Assembly (NCBI GenBank): GCA_031763025.1
Contig: JASSKH010000002.1
Coordinates: 13,013,468-13,077,467 of the forward strand
Length of the DNA stretch: 64,000 nucleotides
Direction: 5' to 3'
Origin: Macrocystis pyrifera
Lineage: Eukaryota > Sar > Phaeophyceae > Laminariales > Laminariaceae
The translations under genes and the position numbers were made by a program. Below, piece after piece: positions 22,693-34,309 of this stretch. A model generated the notes under the pieces. It was given only the letters and a program-made list of their open reading frames with translations. It searched no databases and was not told where the DNA came from. Position 1 is the first letter of the stretch, and the number at the start of each line of letters is the position of its first letter.

Positions 22693-24178
22693 TAAAAGCC
22701 CTACGGCGGACAACCGTAGGCACCTCCGCCGTGTGTTGCGAGCGGGGGACTTCAAGTCGTACTACATTTATTTGCCGTACGCACTCCACTTCAGAGGTTG
22801 TGGAGGCAGCAGATATGGGGTTATCGCTCAGCGAGGGTACATGTCTGCATGCGAATTCCGCGAGAAGCTGCACGGCCGCCAGCCGTGTGCAACCCTACCG
22901 GGGGGTGTTAGCGGGGCAAAGTCGCGCGGCATAATAGCTGCGTGCATTCTGCTGCTGTTAAAAAGCGGTGGCAGGAAACGGGCGTGGGGTAATCGTGGAC
23001 TATCTGCAGCAGTACCAAATAACGATGGGGTTTCGTCCGGGTGGCAACAAGCGAGCTGATCTGGGTATTTCGTCAGCCGGAGCTTCATGCAAGGTCCGGC
23101 AACATCGCGGGGCGGAGGGGGCAGGTCTGGTCATCATGGTGTGATTTCGTAGGAATGAATGGTGAATTTAATTTTACGATGGATACACCTGTCGATCGAA
23201 ATTATTTTTTTTGGTCGAACGTGAGGTCTATTTATTTGCGGCAAGGGTGGAGAAACCGTAGATAGTAGACGATGTATCATCTGGGATTCGTTCTGGGTGG
23301 TATACGTAGCCTTTTTCGCCTGGTAGCTTCGAAATGTATTTTCATGTTCAAATCAAACAGTCTTTGTAAATTCGAAAAATTTGTAGTGTTTTTCTGGTGT
23401 AGACAGGACCAGATGGGGCCTGGTAGCAATGAAATGCATACTCGTAGCGGTATGGAGAAATAAGGGTATGCTGACACACCAAAGGGAGGTGAGGTGTATT
23501 GCTGGTATTGGCGGTGGCTACTGATTATATTGAATTTTGCTGGTATCTTTTATTTTTGGCAGTAGACTACTGCCTGCAAAATAAAGGAGGGTGAGCATAT
23601 TCATGGCTGATTGGTTGTTCTGCCAACAGTATCATTTTGCGAATACTTGTTCGCATCGGAGAAAAGTGGAACATAAAAATATTTTCTGCGAATGATCGAA
23701 TAGTTTTCGTAGCTGGGAGGGCTTAAGCTGTTCGTGTCGACAGCAGTAGCGGCATTTTATTGTTTCTTTATTCGATTATTAGGAGCTACCGGGTAGCGAC
23801 TATTATTTTTCGGGTAACTTTAGCGCCAGATAAATTCTAATTTTACAAGTGAAAAAGGACGTATGCTATCTCGCGTTACCGTTACGATCTGAGAATTTAT
23901 GACGGGAGTAGGGGGCAAAAGGAGACTTTTGTCCGGGGGAACGGGGTTCTCCGCGATCTCTGGCGTTGTACTTTTCACCTTAGTTTTTATTATATTGGCG
24001 TGGATATATTAATATCGTCTACAATTGCAATATTTCTCTGTGGGGAGAGTGAGAGGATTTTGCTCACAGGGGTGGGTTTCCTCTTTCTTTTCATTTTTTT
24101 TGCTTGTGGTTGGTTTAGGTCATGGAGTTGTGTGTTGTTGTCTTGGTCCGTAAATGTTACTTAAAGAGTCAGGGAGGG

Positions 24179-24395
24179 TGTTCGTTGTGCCTCTTTAGCT
24201 TGACAGTTACGTGCCGGTTCGGGATATTGGCATATTGTGCATTATGTGATTCTTGACATCTGGGTATTATGGGATGACGCACAATGTCACTTCTGCTGTC
24301 CCTACCACTGCTGGGAGATAATAATAAACGACCTGAATCATCAACTCATCGATTGTCTGGGTGTCTTGACTACCTGTGCTTGGGGCTGACGAACA
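24179..24395 (+). repeat. Element C 3' LTR
   Basis: A 217-bp LTR preceded directly by the polypurine tract AGGGAGGG and followed by the target duplication GCCGC. Confidence 0.87.
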
Positions 24396-24400
24396 GCCGC

Positions 24401-25013
24401 ATGCTTGCTACAAGTATCATCTTGTGTTATGGTGTGCATCGTGGCCTGGTTGCCCGGGCCTTTTATCTCAAGTCCGAACGCATGGCTGGATCATTCTTTG
24501 GATCGGGTAACTTCATGACGGGTCATGACATGTCTTGTTGTAGTAAAGGCTGGTGGGTGGGTAGTTGACGTCGTAGTGGGTAGTTGGGTGGGTGTGAGTG
24601 GGTGACCGTTCCAGGTTGCGTGCATCGTGTTTCGTCTGCGAGTGTAGCAGCGTATCAATAATTCTTAACAAGAATACGCTTGTGTAATGATAGTAATGGT
24701 GGTGTCCTCATGACTCTTCACAACTACATCCGTTTCAGTAAAAAAACTAAAAAACCTACACGATATTTTCGCACACTAACACGCTCACACTTTTTGAGTA
24801 ACGTGGATCGGATTGGTGGTTGGGTGGGGAACATATACGTCGTGCTGTACTCCTATTGTACATCGTTGGTGGCGTGGTGGGTGGATGGGTGGGTGGGTGG
24901 GTGGGGAACGTATACTCACTGCCGTACTATTATTACGGGGGACCATAGTAAATAGGACCAGCGATACACACCAAAACCTACCAGGATATAGAACTACTTA
25001 TAGATATGCCAAC
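24401..25013. other. GGTGGGT-rich spacer
   Basis: Runs of GGTGGGTGGGTGG near 24550-24595 and 24880-24905 could form G-quadruplexes. A similar stretch occurs near 32930-33005. No gene is seen. Confidence 0.5.
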
Positions 25014-26164
25014 CTCTGAGCGTGCTCGGTTGGTACACCCCTGGCCTCTCAGAGCTCCCACTTGGGAATCGCCTCCGTTTATTACTTGCCGGACCGTTCC
25101 AGCGAGTCTTTGTTTTCTCCATTTCTCGTCGTACTTTCAATCCTTCTTTCCTTTTTTCTTCTTTCGTTTCGTGTGCGTGCGTGTACTCCGAGCACGGTTG
25201 CGCGGGCGAACCCGGCACCGTCGCGGGTGTCAGCGGATGCTGGCGAGTAGAGGGGGAGTTGCAAGGAGCGCGGTCGCCGCTTTCGTGCCTAGGCGTCGCG
25301 TGTGCCTCGAGACACGAGGGATGCATCAATAGGCTCTGTCTGGCCTCCATTTGTGATTTTGGATAGAGTACGTACGAGTATTTAAGGTTCGTTCGGGATT
25401 GTAAGATAATATTCAAGCGGTGCTTATTTTCGCGACCGGGCTGAGAGTCACAAGAGGGAGGTACCCCGAATGAGCACCAACATTGTCGAGCTTGCGTCGA
25501 GGTCCACGGTGAGCACCGGGCTTCACGCGAGGCGGGCGACGGGGCTCACTGTGGAAGAGGGGGAGGGAAGCTTTACCCGGACTGAATCGGTGGCGAGATG
25601 GTCGCGAGAGGGGCGGGCGGCGTACGAGGCTGAGAGAGAAGCTCTGCTGTAAGATTTTTTTTTTTTTTTTTTTTTTTTCATTTTTTTCTTTTTTTGACTG
25701 GTGTAAAGTGTTCCACTCAGGTAGTAAATTATTACACGAAAGGGGACGGGGATTTTATTTCTTTTGAAATTTACGGTTTCATTTTCATTGTTTTTGCTGT
25801 GTTGCTGTGCCGTTCTGTGCTTTATCTTTCGTACATACGACGAGTACACAGACACCGAGCATATCGAAAGAAGAAAATAAGTACCCTACCTGGGGTATGT
25901 ACGTGTGTACGACGTGTGAGCGAGCGTAGCGGAAAACCGCCCGCGACGCGAAGCATATGTGGCGTCCGAGCTGTTTTTCTCCTGAAGCATATGGCGGCGG
26001 GACTCTTGGCATTATCAAGTCGCCAGTTTGCAGCTAACTACAGGGGCCATAAAAAAAAACAATATTCAATCATGGACCTCTGTCCGCTTCGCATCATTTG
26101 ATGTTTCCTTCCTGAGCGAGCGTAGCGGGCGGCGTAGGCCGCCCGCGGAGCGAATAGCCTTGTA
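25014..26164 (+). repeat. Dispersed repeat R1, copy b
   Basis: Full-length copy with the same start and end as copy a and a long poly-T tract (25656-25678). It is followed after 23 bp by copy c in the same orientation. The short joiner ACTTATAGATAT..CAAC occurs before both b and c, so the pair arose by tandem duplication including flanking DNA. Confidence 0.85.
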
Positions 26165-26919
26165 GATATACTTATAGATATCTCAACCTCTGAGCGTGCT
26201 CGGTTGGTACATCCCTGGCCTCTCAGAGCTCCCACTTGGGAATCGCCTCCGTTTATTACTTGCCGGACCGTTCCAGCGAGTCTTTGTTTTCTCCATTTCT
26301 CGTCGTACTTTCAATCCTTCTTTCCTTTTTTCTTCTTTCGTTTCGTGTGCGTGCGTGTACTCCGAGCACGGTTGCGCGGGCGAACCCGGCACCGTCGCGG
26401 GTGTCAGCGGATGCTGGCGAGTAGAGAGGGAGTTGCAAGGAGCGCGGTCGCCACTTTCGTGCCTAGGCGTCGCGTGTGCCTCGAGACACGAGGGATGCAT
26501 CAATAGGCTCTGTCTGGCCTCCATTTGTGATTTTGGATAGAGTACGTACGAGTATTTAAGGTTCGTTCGGGATTGTAAGATAATATTCAAGCGGTGCTTA
26601 TTTTCGCGACCGGGCTGAGAGTCACAAGAGGGAGGTACCCCGAATGAGCACCAACATTGTCGAGCTTGCGTCGAGGTCCACGGTGAGCACCGGGCTTCAC
26701 GCGAGGCGGGCGACGGGGCTCACTGTGGAAGAGAGGGAGGGAAGCTTTACCCGGACTGAATCGGTGGCGACATGGTCGCGAGAGGGGCGGGCGGCGTACG
26801 CGGCTCAGAGAGAAGCTCTGCTGTAAGATTTTTTCTTTTTTTTTTTCATTTTTTTCTTTTTTTGACTGGTGTAAAGTGTTCCACTCAAGTAGTAAATTAT
26901 TACACGAAAGGGGACGGGG

Positions 26920-26930
26920 ATTTTATTTCT
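26920..26930. repeat. 11-bp target duplication, left
   Basis: ATTTTATTTCT here matches ATTTTTTTTCT at 32275-32285 with one difference. The uninterrupted sequence in R1 copy b has it once. Confidence 0.65.
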
Positions 26931-27231
26931 GAGTTTTTGCCAAAATCAGGTATACCTGGCCACTTTCGTGCCAAAAACAATTACATACTGAAATCAAGTA
27001 TAAAACACACACCAGGAGCCCTGCTATTGGCCAAGCTGACATTGTAACTGATTTTGGCACGAAAAAGCCAAGGTGCACCTGATTTTTTCTACTCTGTCTA
27101 GCTTTCAACTGATTTTGGCCAACTTTGAACCAATCAGAGAGGCCATACGTACATTGTGTTTTCTCTCCGTATGCGTCTGCCCTCCCTCGGTTGAAATTCT
27201 TCTGTATTGACGTATGCGCTCTGTACTCGTA

Positions 27232-27236
27232 CGTCG
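27232..27236. repeat. Copia-2 target duplication, left
   Basis: CGTCG, identical to 31702-31706. Confidence 0.85.
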
Positions 27237-27492
27237 TGTTCGTAGAGTCCAAGCCTGGATGCCCTGACCACCACGTGGTCCGATGAGTTTCTTTATAATC
27301 GTTGTATTAGAGGACAGAGGAGGGGAGAGAGAGCGGAGCCTAGCTCGTAGCTCGGAGCAGAGAACGGAGCAGAGAACGGAGTGCTCAAACTCTTCTCGTG
27401 AACACACGGCATAATTCATAATAACGCCTGCGAAGATATACGCAACCCTCTACAACTTGTAACCGTCGCTGCTGGAACGATCCAAACGAACA
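27237..27492 (-). repeat. Copia-2 3' LTR
   Basis: 256 bp, TGTTCGTAGAGTCC...CGAACA on the plus strand. It lacks one 12-bp AGAGAACGGAGC unit that the other LTR has. Confidence 0.88.
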
Positions 27493-27854
27493 CCCTCCCT
27501 GGCTCTTCACAGCAGTGACGAGACCGAAAAGACGTTCAAGACTTGCTAGGACCTAAGAACAGCCAATGACAGTCCTGCAGGAGGAAACCCGGCCACCGGG
27601 TCAAAACCCCCTGTATAACACATATACTCCAAACCATTGCAATTGAAACAACGGCCGCATTCCAAACGATGACCATGGCCAGAAAAAATAAAATGCCAAG
27701 CGGTGCCCTACTCCCCCATGCCCCTCAAAGTAGCGCAGGGTTGGCGACCTGACAAATTTTTCCTCGCATCACTCAAACATGGTACTCATCGAATAATGCT
27801 CATACCCCTCACTCACCCTCCAAAGGCAGATTGAACAAGAACCTACGATGAGAC

Positions 27855-30347
27855 TTAAAAGGGGTCGCAGCAAGGGATTTCGTCAAAATATCCGCGTGAA
27901 GCTACGAACTGAATATCGATCTTCTTAGCACGAAGTAGCTCTCTGGCAAAATGAAAACGCACGTCGATATGCTTACTCCGAGCAGAACTAAGAGGGTTTT
28001 CAGCCAACGCTATGGCCCCCTGGTTATCCTCGAAAACCCGGACACATGATCCGCTTAGCTCTGGACAGATAAACGACAACACCGCGCCCGTAAACAAAGC
28101 TTCCTTCACCCCTTCACCCAGGGCGACATACTCTGCTTCTGCTGTCGACAACGTAACACACCTCTGCGTACTACTTGCCCAACTGACGGCCGCACCCCCT
28201 AGGGTAATTACCGTCCCCGATACCGAGCGCCTATCGTTCGACTTATCCGCATAATCAGCATCACTATACGCAGTCAAATCCAAACCCGAGCCCCGTACAA
28301 AAGTCAATCCCATAAACCTGGTCCCGTGGAGGTAAGCCATAATCTTCAAAACTGCCTTCCAGTGCCTCTCCGTTGGGTTGTGGGAGTGGCGCGCCACAGC
28401 ACGCACAGCGTTCGAGATGTCCGGCCTCGTCATGGTCGACAGCCACATCAAGCTGCCTACAGCCTCCCTGTACGGCCAGTCTCCTCCAAGTTCGCCCTCC
28501 TCTCTTGGACCTAGTTCCACACCGGGGGTCGCGGGGATATCAGAGGATGAGTTAACACCAAAACGATTCAGCATGTTCTCAATGAACGCCTTTTGCGTAA
28601 TCTCCAATGTCCCCAGTTCCCAGTCGCGTTTGAAAGCACAACCAGTGTACCAAGTCAGTTCGCCAAGGTTATTCGTGGGAAATTTCATAGCTAGCGCGGC
28701 ATGGAAATCTCTACATGTCTCATCCGATCCTGCGATCACGATGTCATGTACATGAACGGCCATGATCAGTTCTACCTTGCCGTCCACAACCATGCGAAAC
28801 ACACACGGGTCAGACCTACACTGCTCCATTCCGTACTCTACCACGGTCTCTACCAATAATCCGGCCCACTGCCGTCCGCTCTGCTTTAGACCATACAGTG
28901 ATCTATTTAGGCGGACGATCTTTCCTGACATGTCATCACACCCACCGGGCAGTTTCATGTATATCTCGGCGTCGAGTTTCGCGCGAACAAAAGCTTGTGC
29001 GACGTCTAGATGAAAAATCTTTAAACCATGTTCTTTTGCAACAGCCGCCAGAATTTTAACTGACGCTGACGAGGGAGTCGGTGCAAACGTTTGAAAATAA
29101 TCTACATCCTGCACCTGGCTAAAACCCTTAGCCACAAGTCTGGCCTTTGTCTTTACTATCAAGCCATCCTTATCCGTCTTGTAGGTAAACACCCGCTTCG
29201 CACTTACAGGTTTCCACCCTTTTGGCGGTGTCGCGGCTTCGTACGTACCGGTCGTTTTGTGATCGTCCAACTCAATTTTCATGGCCTCGTGCCACGCCGC
29301 TTTGTATCGAGAACGTTCTACATCTGCTACGGACTGTGGGGGTGGTTCTACGTCTTCCGGGAAACCACTCGGCATGCACACGCTCAACTCCCCTTTGTTC
29401 TCCACGGCAGGTCCTCCGGCCATCAAAGCCACTGCGTCCTCCGTCGTCCAGGGCGTACGATCCAGCATACTCCCAGGCTTCGTCCACGACTCGTACGCTG
29501 CCGCAAGCAGCGCGTCTGCGGTCCTTTCATCCATCCTTACCTGGTGCACAGCAGGTTCACCCTCCAGGCGTTGGCTTTGACCCCGGGTCCGGCCCCGTAC
29601 AGTCGGGGGGAGCCGGCCCCAGCTGCTGAGCTCGTGTGCTGGCCTCCCCGACAGGACCGCGGGGGGATCCTTACCGTCCGCTTGCCCGGTGTCGGAGGCT
29701 GATGCTGCGCCCGGGTCGTTTCCGGCCCTCCCTGTTGGGACCGAGGAGGCGTCCACGGCGCCCCCTTGAGACGAACCCATCGTCTCGGGTGTTTCAGCCC
29801 TCCCTGCCGGGACCGAGGAGGCGTCCACGGCGCCCCCTTGAGACGAACGCATCGTCTCGGGTGTTTCGGGCCTCCCTGCCGGGACCGAGGAGGCGTCCAC
29901 GGCGCCCCCTTGAGACGAACCCATCGTCTCGGGTGTTTCGGCCCTCCCTGCCGGGACCGAGGAGGCGTCCACGGCGCCCCCTTGAGACGAATCCATCGTC
30001 TCGGGTGTTTCGGCCCTCCCTGCCGGGACCGAGGAGGCGTCCACGGCGCCCCCTTGAGACGAACGCATCGTCTCGGGTGTTTCGGCCCTCCCTGCCGGGA
30101 CCGAGGAGGCGTCCACGGCGCCCCCTTGAGACGAACGCATCGTCTCGGGTGTTTCGGCCCTCCCTGCCGGAACCGAGGAGGCGTCCACGGCGCCCCCTTG
30201 AGACGAACCCATCGTCTCGGGTGTTTCGGCCCTCCCTGCCGGGACCGAGGAGGCGTCCACGGCGCCCCCTTGAGACGAACGCATCGTCTTGGGTGTTTCG
30301 CCGCCGGCCTCGCCGCCGGCAGGTGCCTGCTGTGCGCGCTCCAGCAT
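27855..30347 (-). pseudogene. pol: Copia-2 pol: RT and RNase H with dead catalytic box
   Basis: After eight minisatellite units and a linker (RTRGQSQRLEG), the RT begins with WHEAMKIELDDHKTTGTYE. It shows KTKARLVAKGFSQ, HLDVAQAFVRAKLDAEIYM and RSLYGLKQSGRQW. The catalytic box normally reading YVDD is HVHD (28743-28754), so one of the two metal-binding Asp residues is lost. RNase H keeps YSDADYADK, STAEAEYVALGE and FEDNQGAIAL. Near 27890 the frame shifts: the conserved C-terminal DILTK region is present in the next frame, ending in TGA further left, while the present frame stops early at CDPF. This copy cannot reverse transcribe. Confidence 0.9.
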
Positions 30348-30645
30348 AAACGCGTCCAGGTCAAAACCCCACGTGCCGGAAGCGAGGAGGCGTCCACGGC
30401 GCCCCCTTGAGACGAACGCATCGTCTCGGGTGTTTCGACCCTCCCTGCCGGGACCGAGGAGGCGTCCACGGCGCCCCCTTGAGACGAATCCATCGTCTCG
30501 GCTGTTTCGGCCCTCCCTGCCGGGACCGAGGAGGCGTCCACGGCGCCCCCTTGAGACGAATCCATCGTCTCGGGTGTTTCGGGCCTCCCTGCCGGGACCG
30601 AGGAGGCGTCCACGGCGCCCCCTCGAGACGAACCCATCGAGTTTT
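29740..30645 (-). repeat. 72-bp coding minisatellite in copia-2
   Basis: Twelve units encode SSQGGAVDASSVPAGRAETPETM plus Gly, Arg or Asp, 24 residues each. Eight lie in the pol frame and four upstream in another frame. They are separated by a short non-repeat piece (about 30290-30380) that carries the frameshift. The unit is a multiple of three and lacks stops in several frames, which creates long false frames on the plus strand. Confidence 0.93.
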
Positions 30646-31388
30646 CGGTGTCTAATTCCCTTACGGGAATGTACTGTGGTGGATCCGACACGAAAGCAGA
30701 CAAGAAACCAACTCCTTGTGCGTAATACCGAGCATCTCTTGTCCAGGGGTTGAACTCAGATTTTAGCCCACTATACGATGGCACAGGAGTGTGTTTGAAG
30801 GCCAAATGGCGCGATAAAGGCAGATCAAATCCACCACCCAACTCACAGCCAGGGTATGCACCCCATCCTCCTGTCCTCCCATGCTGGTCTGGATGACTCC
30901 TCGGTGGGCCAACCTCGACAGGCAACGCAGTTCCTCCGCGTCCAGTTGCTCCCAAATCTGGCGAAGCGCCCTCACGCAAATTTGTCTCTTGTTCTATTGC
31001 AATCTCTCTTACAGCAGTGGGTACTGCCCCTTGTGGGCTCTCCCCTACAGCAGCGCTACCCTCAGCGCTGGCGGACTCCGATCGACCAATGCCTGCTTCA
31101 AACAGCAGCAGTAGTTTCTCGTACTTCGGCAGTGGGTACTGCCCCTCTTGGGCTTTCCCCTACAGCAGTGGTTCCTACCTCTGCTGGACTTTCTCCTACA
31201 GCAACGCTGCCTTCAGTGCTGCCTGGCTCCGATCGACCGTTGTTCCTCATGAACTCGGCCATCATTTCCCTCATGGCGTTCAGCATCGACGCCTCGCCGT
31301 TCTCCATCGCCAGTTCGATCTCGCGTCGCAGCGTTTCAACGTCACTTGGAGAATCGCGCTCTTCTTGAGCCGATCCCTTCGAGGGCAT
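30646..31388 (-). pseudogene. gag: Copia-2 gag N-terminal remnant
   Basis: The ATG at 31388 starts MPSKGSAQEERDSPSDVETL, then an amphipathic stretch (REIELAMENGEASMLNAMREMMAEFM) and Val/Gly/Glu/Ser repeats (VAVGESPAEVGTTAVGESP), stopping at 31098. In another frame, 30979 to about 30650 gives LPLSRHLAFKHTPVPSYSGL and AFVSDPPQYIPVRELD, then the minisatellite. At least one frameshift and a large deletion are required. The zinc knuckles expected in gag are absent. Confidence 0.65.
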
Positions 31389-31433
31389 CGTGGGCTTCTG
31401 GTACTAGACCTCAAACGTTCAAGTACACTAGTG

Positions 31434-31701
31434 TGTTCGTAGAGTCCAAGCCTGGATGCCCTGACCACCACGTGGTCTGATGAGTTTCTTTATAATCGTT
31501 GTATTAGAGGACAGAGGAGGGGAGAGAGAGCGGAGCCTAGCTCGTAGCTCGGAGCAGAGAACGGAGCAGAGAACGGAGCAGAGAACGGAGTGCTCAAACT
31601 CTCCTCGTGAACACACGGCATAATTCATAATAACGCCTGCGAAGATATAGGCAACCCTCTACAACTTGTAACCGTCGCTGCTGGAACGATCCAAACGAAC
31701 A
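31434..31701 (-). repeat. Copia-2 5' LTR
   Basis: 268 bp with three AGAGAACGGAGC units (two in the 3' LTR). It is followed outside by the target duplication CGTCG (31702-31706). Confidence 0.88.
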
Positions 31702-32867
31702 CGTCGTACGTAAAAGCACGTATATACATGCATACATGCGTACGCTGGTTTCACTTTTTCTCCTTTGAAGTGTGCGATGTGCTTCATTCAGTTAGTTGTC
31801 GTATGTACTGCTCTGTTGTTTTCTATGTTCAGAGCAGTCTTTACAGCACCATGGACACTCGGCGTTTTTGTCTGCACCACCCCCCATCGAGGTGGTTGCA
31901 TCGAGGTGGTCTCAGGTTTGGTACGGCAAGATAATTTCGTGCCGAGCAGGCGGTTTCGCGATGATGGTCTGGAAGTTTTAAAGCTGTCAACGCGGGGGGG
32001 GGGGCGCCAGACAGAGTAAGACAGAGTAAATACTCTTGGCGCTCCCTGGTGAAACAAACGGAGCATATTAATAGTGACTCTTTGCACGTCCAAGTGGAGC
32101 CCGTGGCACCTACAACCTGAAGAACACACGACAATTCAGATTTTGGAGGCCATGTGGCACACTTAATGCTTTAGGCGCATTCTTTTTTTTTCCGGATTGT
32201 CATGGACATCACACCGCTCGTGACGCGCGTTTTTTTACTTGGTTTTAGTATGTACCTGATTTTGGCATTTGCCCATTTTTTTTCTTTTGAAATTTACGGT
32301 TTCATTTTCATTGTTTTTGCCGTGTTGCTGTGCCGTTCTGTGCTTTATCTTTCGTACATACGACGAGTACACAGACACAGAGCATATCGAAAGGAGAAAA
32401 TAAGTACCCTACCTGGGGTATGTACGTATGTACGACGTGTGAGCGAGCGCAGCGGGTAACCGCCCGCAACGCGAAGCACATGTGGCGTCCGAGCTGTTTT
32501 CTCCTGAAGCATGGCGGCGGGACTCTTGGCATTATCAAGTCGCCAGTTTGCAGCTAACTACAGGGGCCATAAAAAAAAAAATATTCAATCATGGACCTCT
32601 GTCCGCTTCGCATAATTTGATGTTTCCTTCCTGAGCGAGCGTAGCGGGCGGCGTAGGCCGATCGCTCGGCGTCCGAGCTGTTTTCTCCTGAAGCATGGCG
32701 GCGGGACTCTTGGCATTATCAAGTCGCCAGTTTGCAGCTAACTACAGGGGCCATAAAAAAAATAATATTCAATCATGGACCTCTGTCTGCTTCGCATAAT
32801 TTGATGTTTCCTTCCTGAGCGAGCGTAGCGGGCGGCGTAGGCCGCCCGCGGAGCGAATAGCCTTGTA

Positions 32868-33393
32868 TGTCCCTATTTTTACTAACAATGTTCGGTCCTA
32901 TTTACTATTGTCCCCCGTAATACTGTAACTCGTGGGTGGCTTGGTGGGTGGGTCGGGCGGTCGGTGGGCGGGTAGTTCGGTGGGTGGATCATGGATGGGT
33001 TCGTGGGTATATATTATCGGCGCCGTTGCGGTTCTACCACTACAGTAGTTAGTAGTATGGTACCACGGGTACCATGTATGTAGGGGATAATGCTGCTGTA
33101 CCTTGGTTCAGCAAAAACGACACATTCGGCCAACTGTGCGAGGGCCTTGGGATCACTTGCTGTGTAAGCCGCAAAAGACTATTAATATCATACGTGTTGA
33201 ACATTATTGCATATCGATGCAGCAGTATGTACCAGTCTTTTCAGTACATCCGATATTGGCTGCTGCTGTGCTGCTCGATTCTGCAGATTATCATTAATAA
33301 TAATAGTAAGTAATAGTAAGTACTGCTGTTGTTGTAGTATACATATATATCTACAAGGCTTTCCTTCGGAGTGGGTATTCCGTCGTTTCTTGT
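32868..33393. other. Spacer with GGTGGGTGGG tract, no gene
   Basis: G-rich direct repeats (32930-33005) are followed by TACAGTAGTTAGTAGTATGG-type words. Short frames occur, but none is protein-like. The piece CCTATTTACTATTGTCCCCC (about 32898) is the inverted counterpart of sequence near 24938. Confidence 0.45.
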
Positions 33394-33593
33394 ACAAATA
33401 CATTTAGTTTGGTTGGCTTTGGGCTATGACGCCAATTGCAGTTTTGGTTGGCTTTGGGCTTTGACGCCAATTGCAGTTATATTGCAAATTGGGTTAATAG
33501 CCCAAAGCCAACCAAACTAAATGTTATGACGCCAATTGCAGTTATATTGCAATTGGGGCAATACCCAAAGCCAACCAAACTAAATGTATTTGT
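33394..33593. mobile_element. 200-bp foldback element
   Basis: Perfect 30-bp inverted ends, ACAAATACATTTAGTTTGG to GGCTTTGGG at 33394-33423 and its reverse complement at 33564-33593. Additional internal copies of the same arm occur near 33411-33460 and 33497-33520, so the element can fold as nested hairpins. No target duplication is clear and nothing is encoded. Confidence 0.75.
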
Positions 33594-33599
33594 GTAAGA

Positions 33600-34300
33600 A
33601 ATGGTGAAGGATGTAACAATCGCGTTTATTTGTGAATGTAATGTGAAACGTAAGATCGGGTGATGCAAGAGTAAGAATGGCATTCGTCTAATAATAAGGA
33701 TAACATCTTTCATCAGTGCGGGGGAGAGAGTGGAGTAGTGCATGGCATGTGGATGATATACAACATACATGCTGTTGTTTCAAGGAAGGTTCGGGACAGA
33801 GGGGAAAGCAGCAGTGCCGGCGACGACAACGGTTAAGGAAATGTTGTATAGTTGCTGGGCGGCCGCGATTTCGATTTAGCCAGCATAGGAGTTTGGATGA
33901 GACACTATACGTAAATAGTCTTCCAGGCTGCTGTAGTAACGAGGCGGGAGGCCCAGAATGTGGATCTGTCCGCTGTTGAACCCGTTGGGTATGTGTAGGG
34001 AGAAATAATCGTGATTTTGGGAAATGTGGGAACAATTTGTTGCCTCTCATTCGTCCTGGATGGAGACAACTGCTTGGTGTACTGCTTCGGAATTCCGCGA
34101 AGCCCTGGAGCAGGCGAAATGGAAGGGAGTCTTTTTGCGCTTGACGATGATGTCTCCGTCTTTGATGGTGGAGTCCGTCAGGCGGCAGTTGTAGCACTTG
34201 CCACCGACCTGATCGAAGTAAACAGGGTGCGCGGGGCGGGAGTGGCGTGCAGGGAATGGCGGGGGAGGGGGGGGGGGGGGGCAGAGTTCATTATTTGTAC
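33600..34300. other. No supported gene
   Basis: Frames on both strands (for example 33688-34197 minus) are Ser/His/Cys-rich and not recognisable. A poly-G run lies at about 34262-34281. Confidence 0.4.
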
Positions 34301-34309
34301 TGCTCTACA

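Larger units (their letters stand above)
21355..24395 (+). mobile_element. TR-GAG-like LTR element C
   Basis: A 3.04-kb element has two 217-bp LTRs (TGTTCGTTGTGCC...GACGRACA) and a perfect 5-bp target duplication GCCGC (21350-21354 and 24396-24400). A polypurine tract AGGGAGGG precedes the right LTR, fixing the plus strand as coding. Inside, only a shortened gag is readable. The LTRs differ from those of elements A and B, but the gag start, gag end and a 3' non-coding block are homologous, so it is a related subfamily. A MITE is inserted just after gag. No pol domain was found. Confidence 0.87.
27237..31701 (-). mobile_element. Copia-2, internally deleted Ty1/copia element
   Basis: LTRs of 256 bp (left) and 268 bp (right) with TG...CA ends and a perfect CGTCG target duplication bound a 4.5-kb element read on the minus strand. 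It carries the gag start, then a 72-bp coding minisatellite, then RT and RNase H. Most of gag, all of protease and integrase are missing, and the RT catalytic box is mutated. The gag-derived YARDARYYAQGV-type region runs directly into the pre-RT linker, which marks the deletion junction. Confidence 0.93.
26931..32274. mobile_element. Non-autonomous TIR transposon, MULE-like, hosting copia-2
   Basis: The left end GAGTTTTTGCCAAAATCAGG and the inverted right end GGGCAAATGCCAAAATCAGG share 14-15 bp. An 11-bp imperfect target duplication flanks the insertion. Without copia-2 the element is about 0.87 kb and encodes nothing recognisable. CTGATTTTGGC repeats occur several times near its left end in both orientations. 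A 9-11-bp duplication is typical of Mutator-like elements, so a MULE source is inferred. Confidence 0.65.
26188..32867 (+). repeat. Dispersed repeat R1, copy c, split by nested insertions
   Basis: The 5' part runs 26188-26930. The match to copy b resumes at 32286 (TTTGAAATTTACGG) and ends at 32867. A 5.3-kb insertion lies between. The 3' tail carries an extra 184-bp tandem duplication (units starting at 32487 and 32671). Confidence 0.82.

Noticed and set aside
29636..30410. Long plus-strand proteins rich in Arg/Pro or Gly/Cys
   Set aside because: They are antisense shadows of the 72-bp copia-2 minisatellite, open only because the unit length is a multiple of three.
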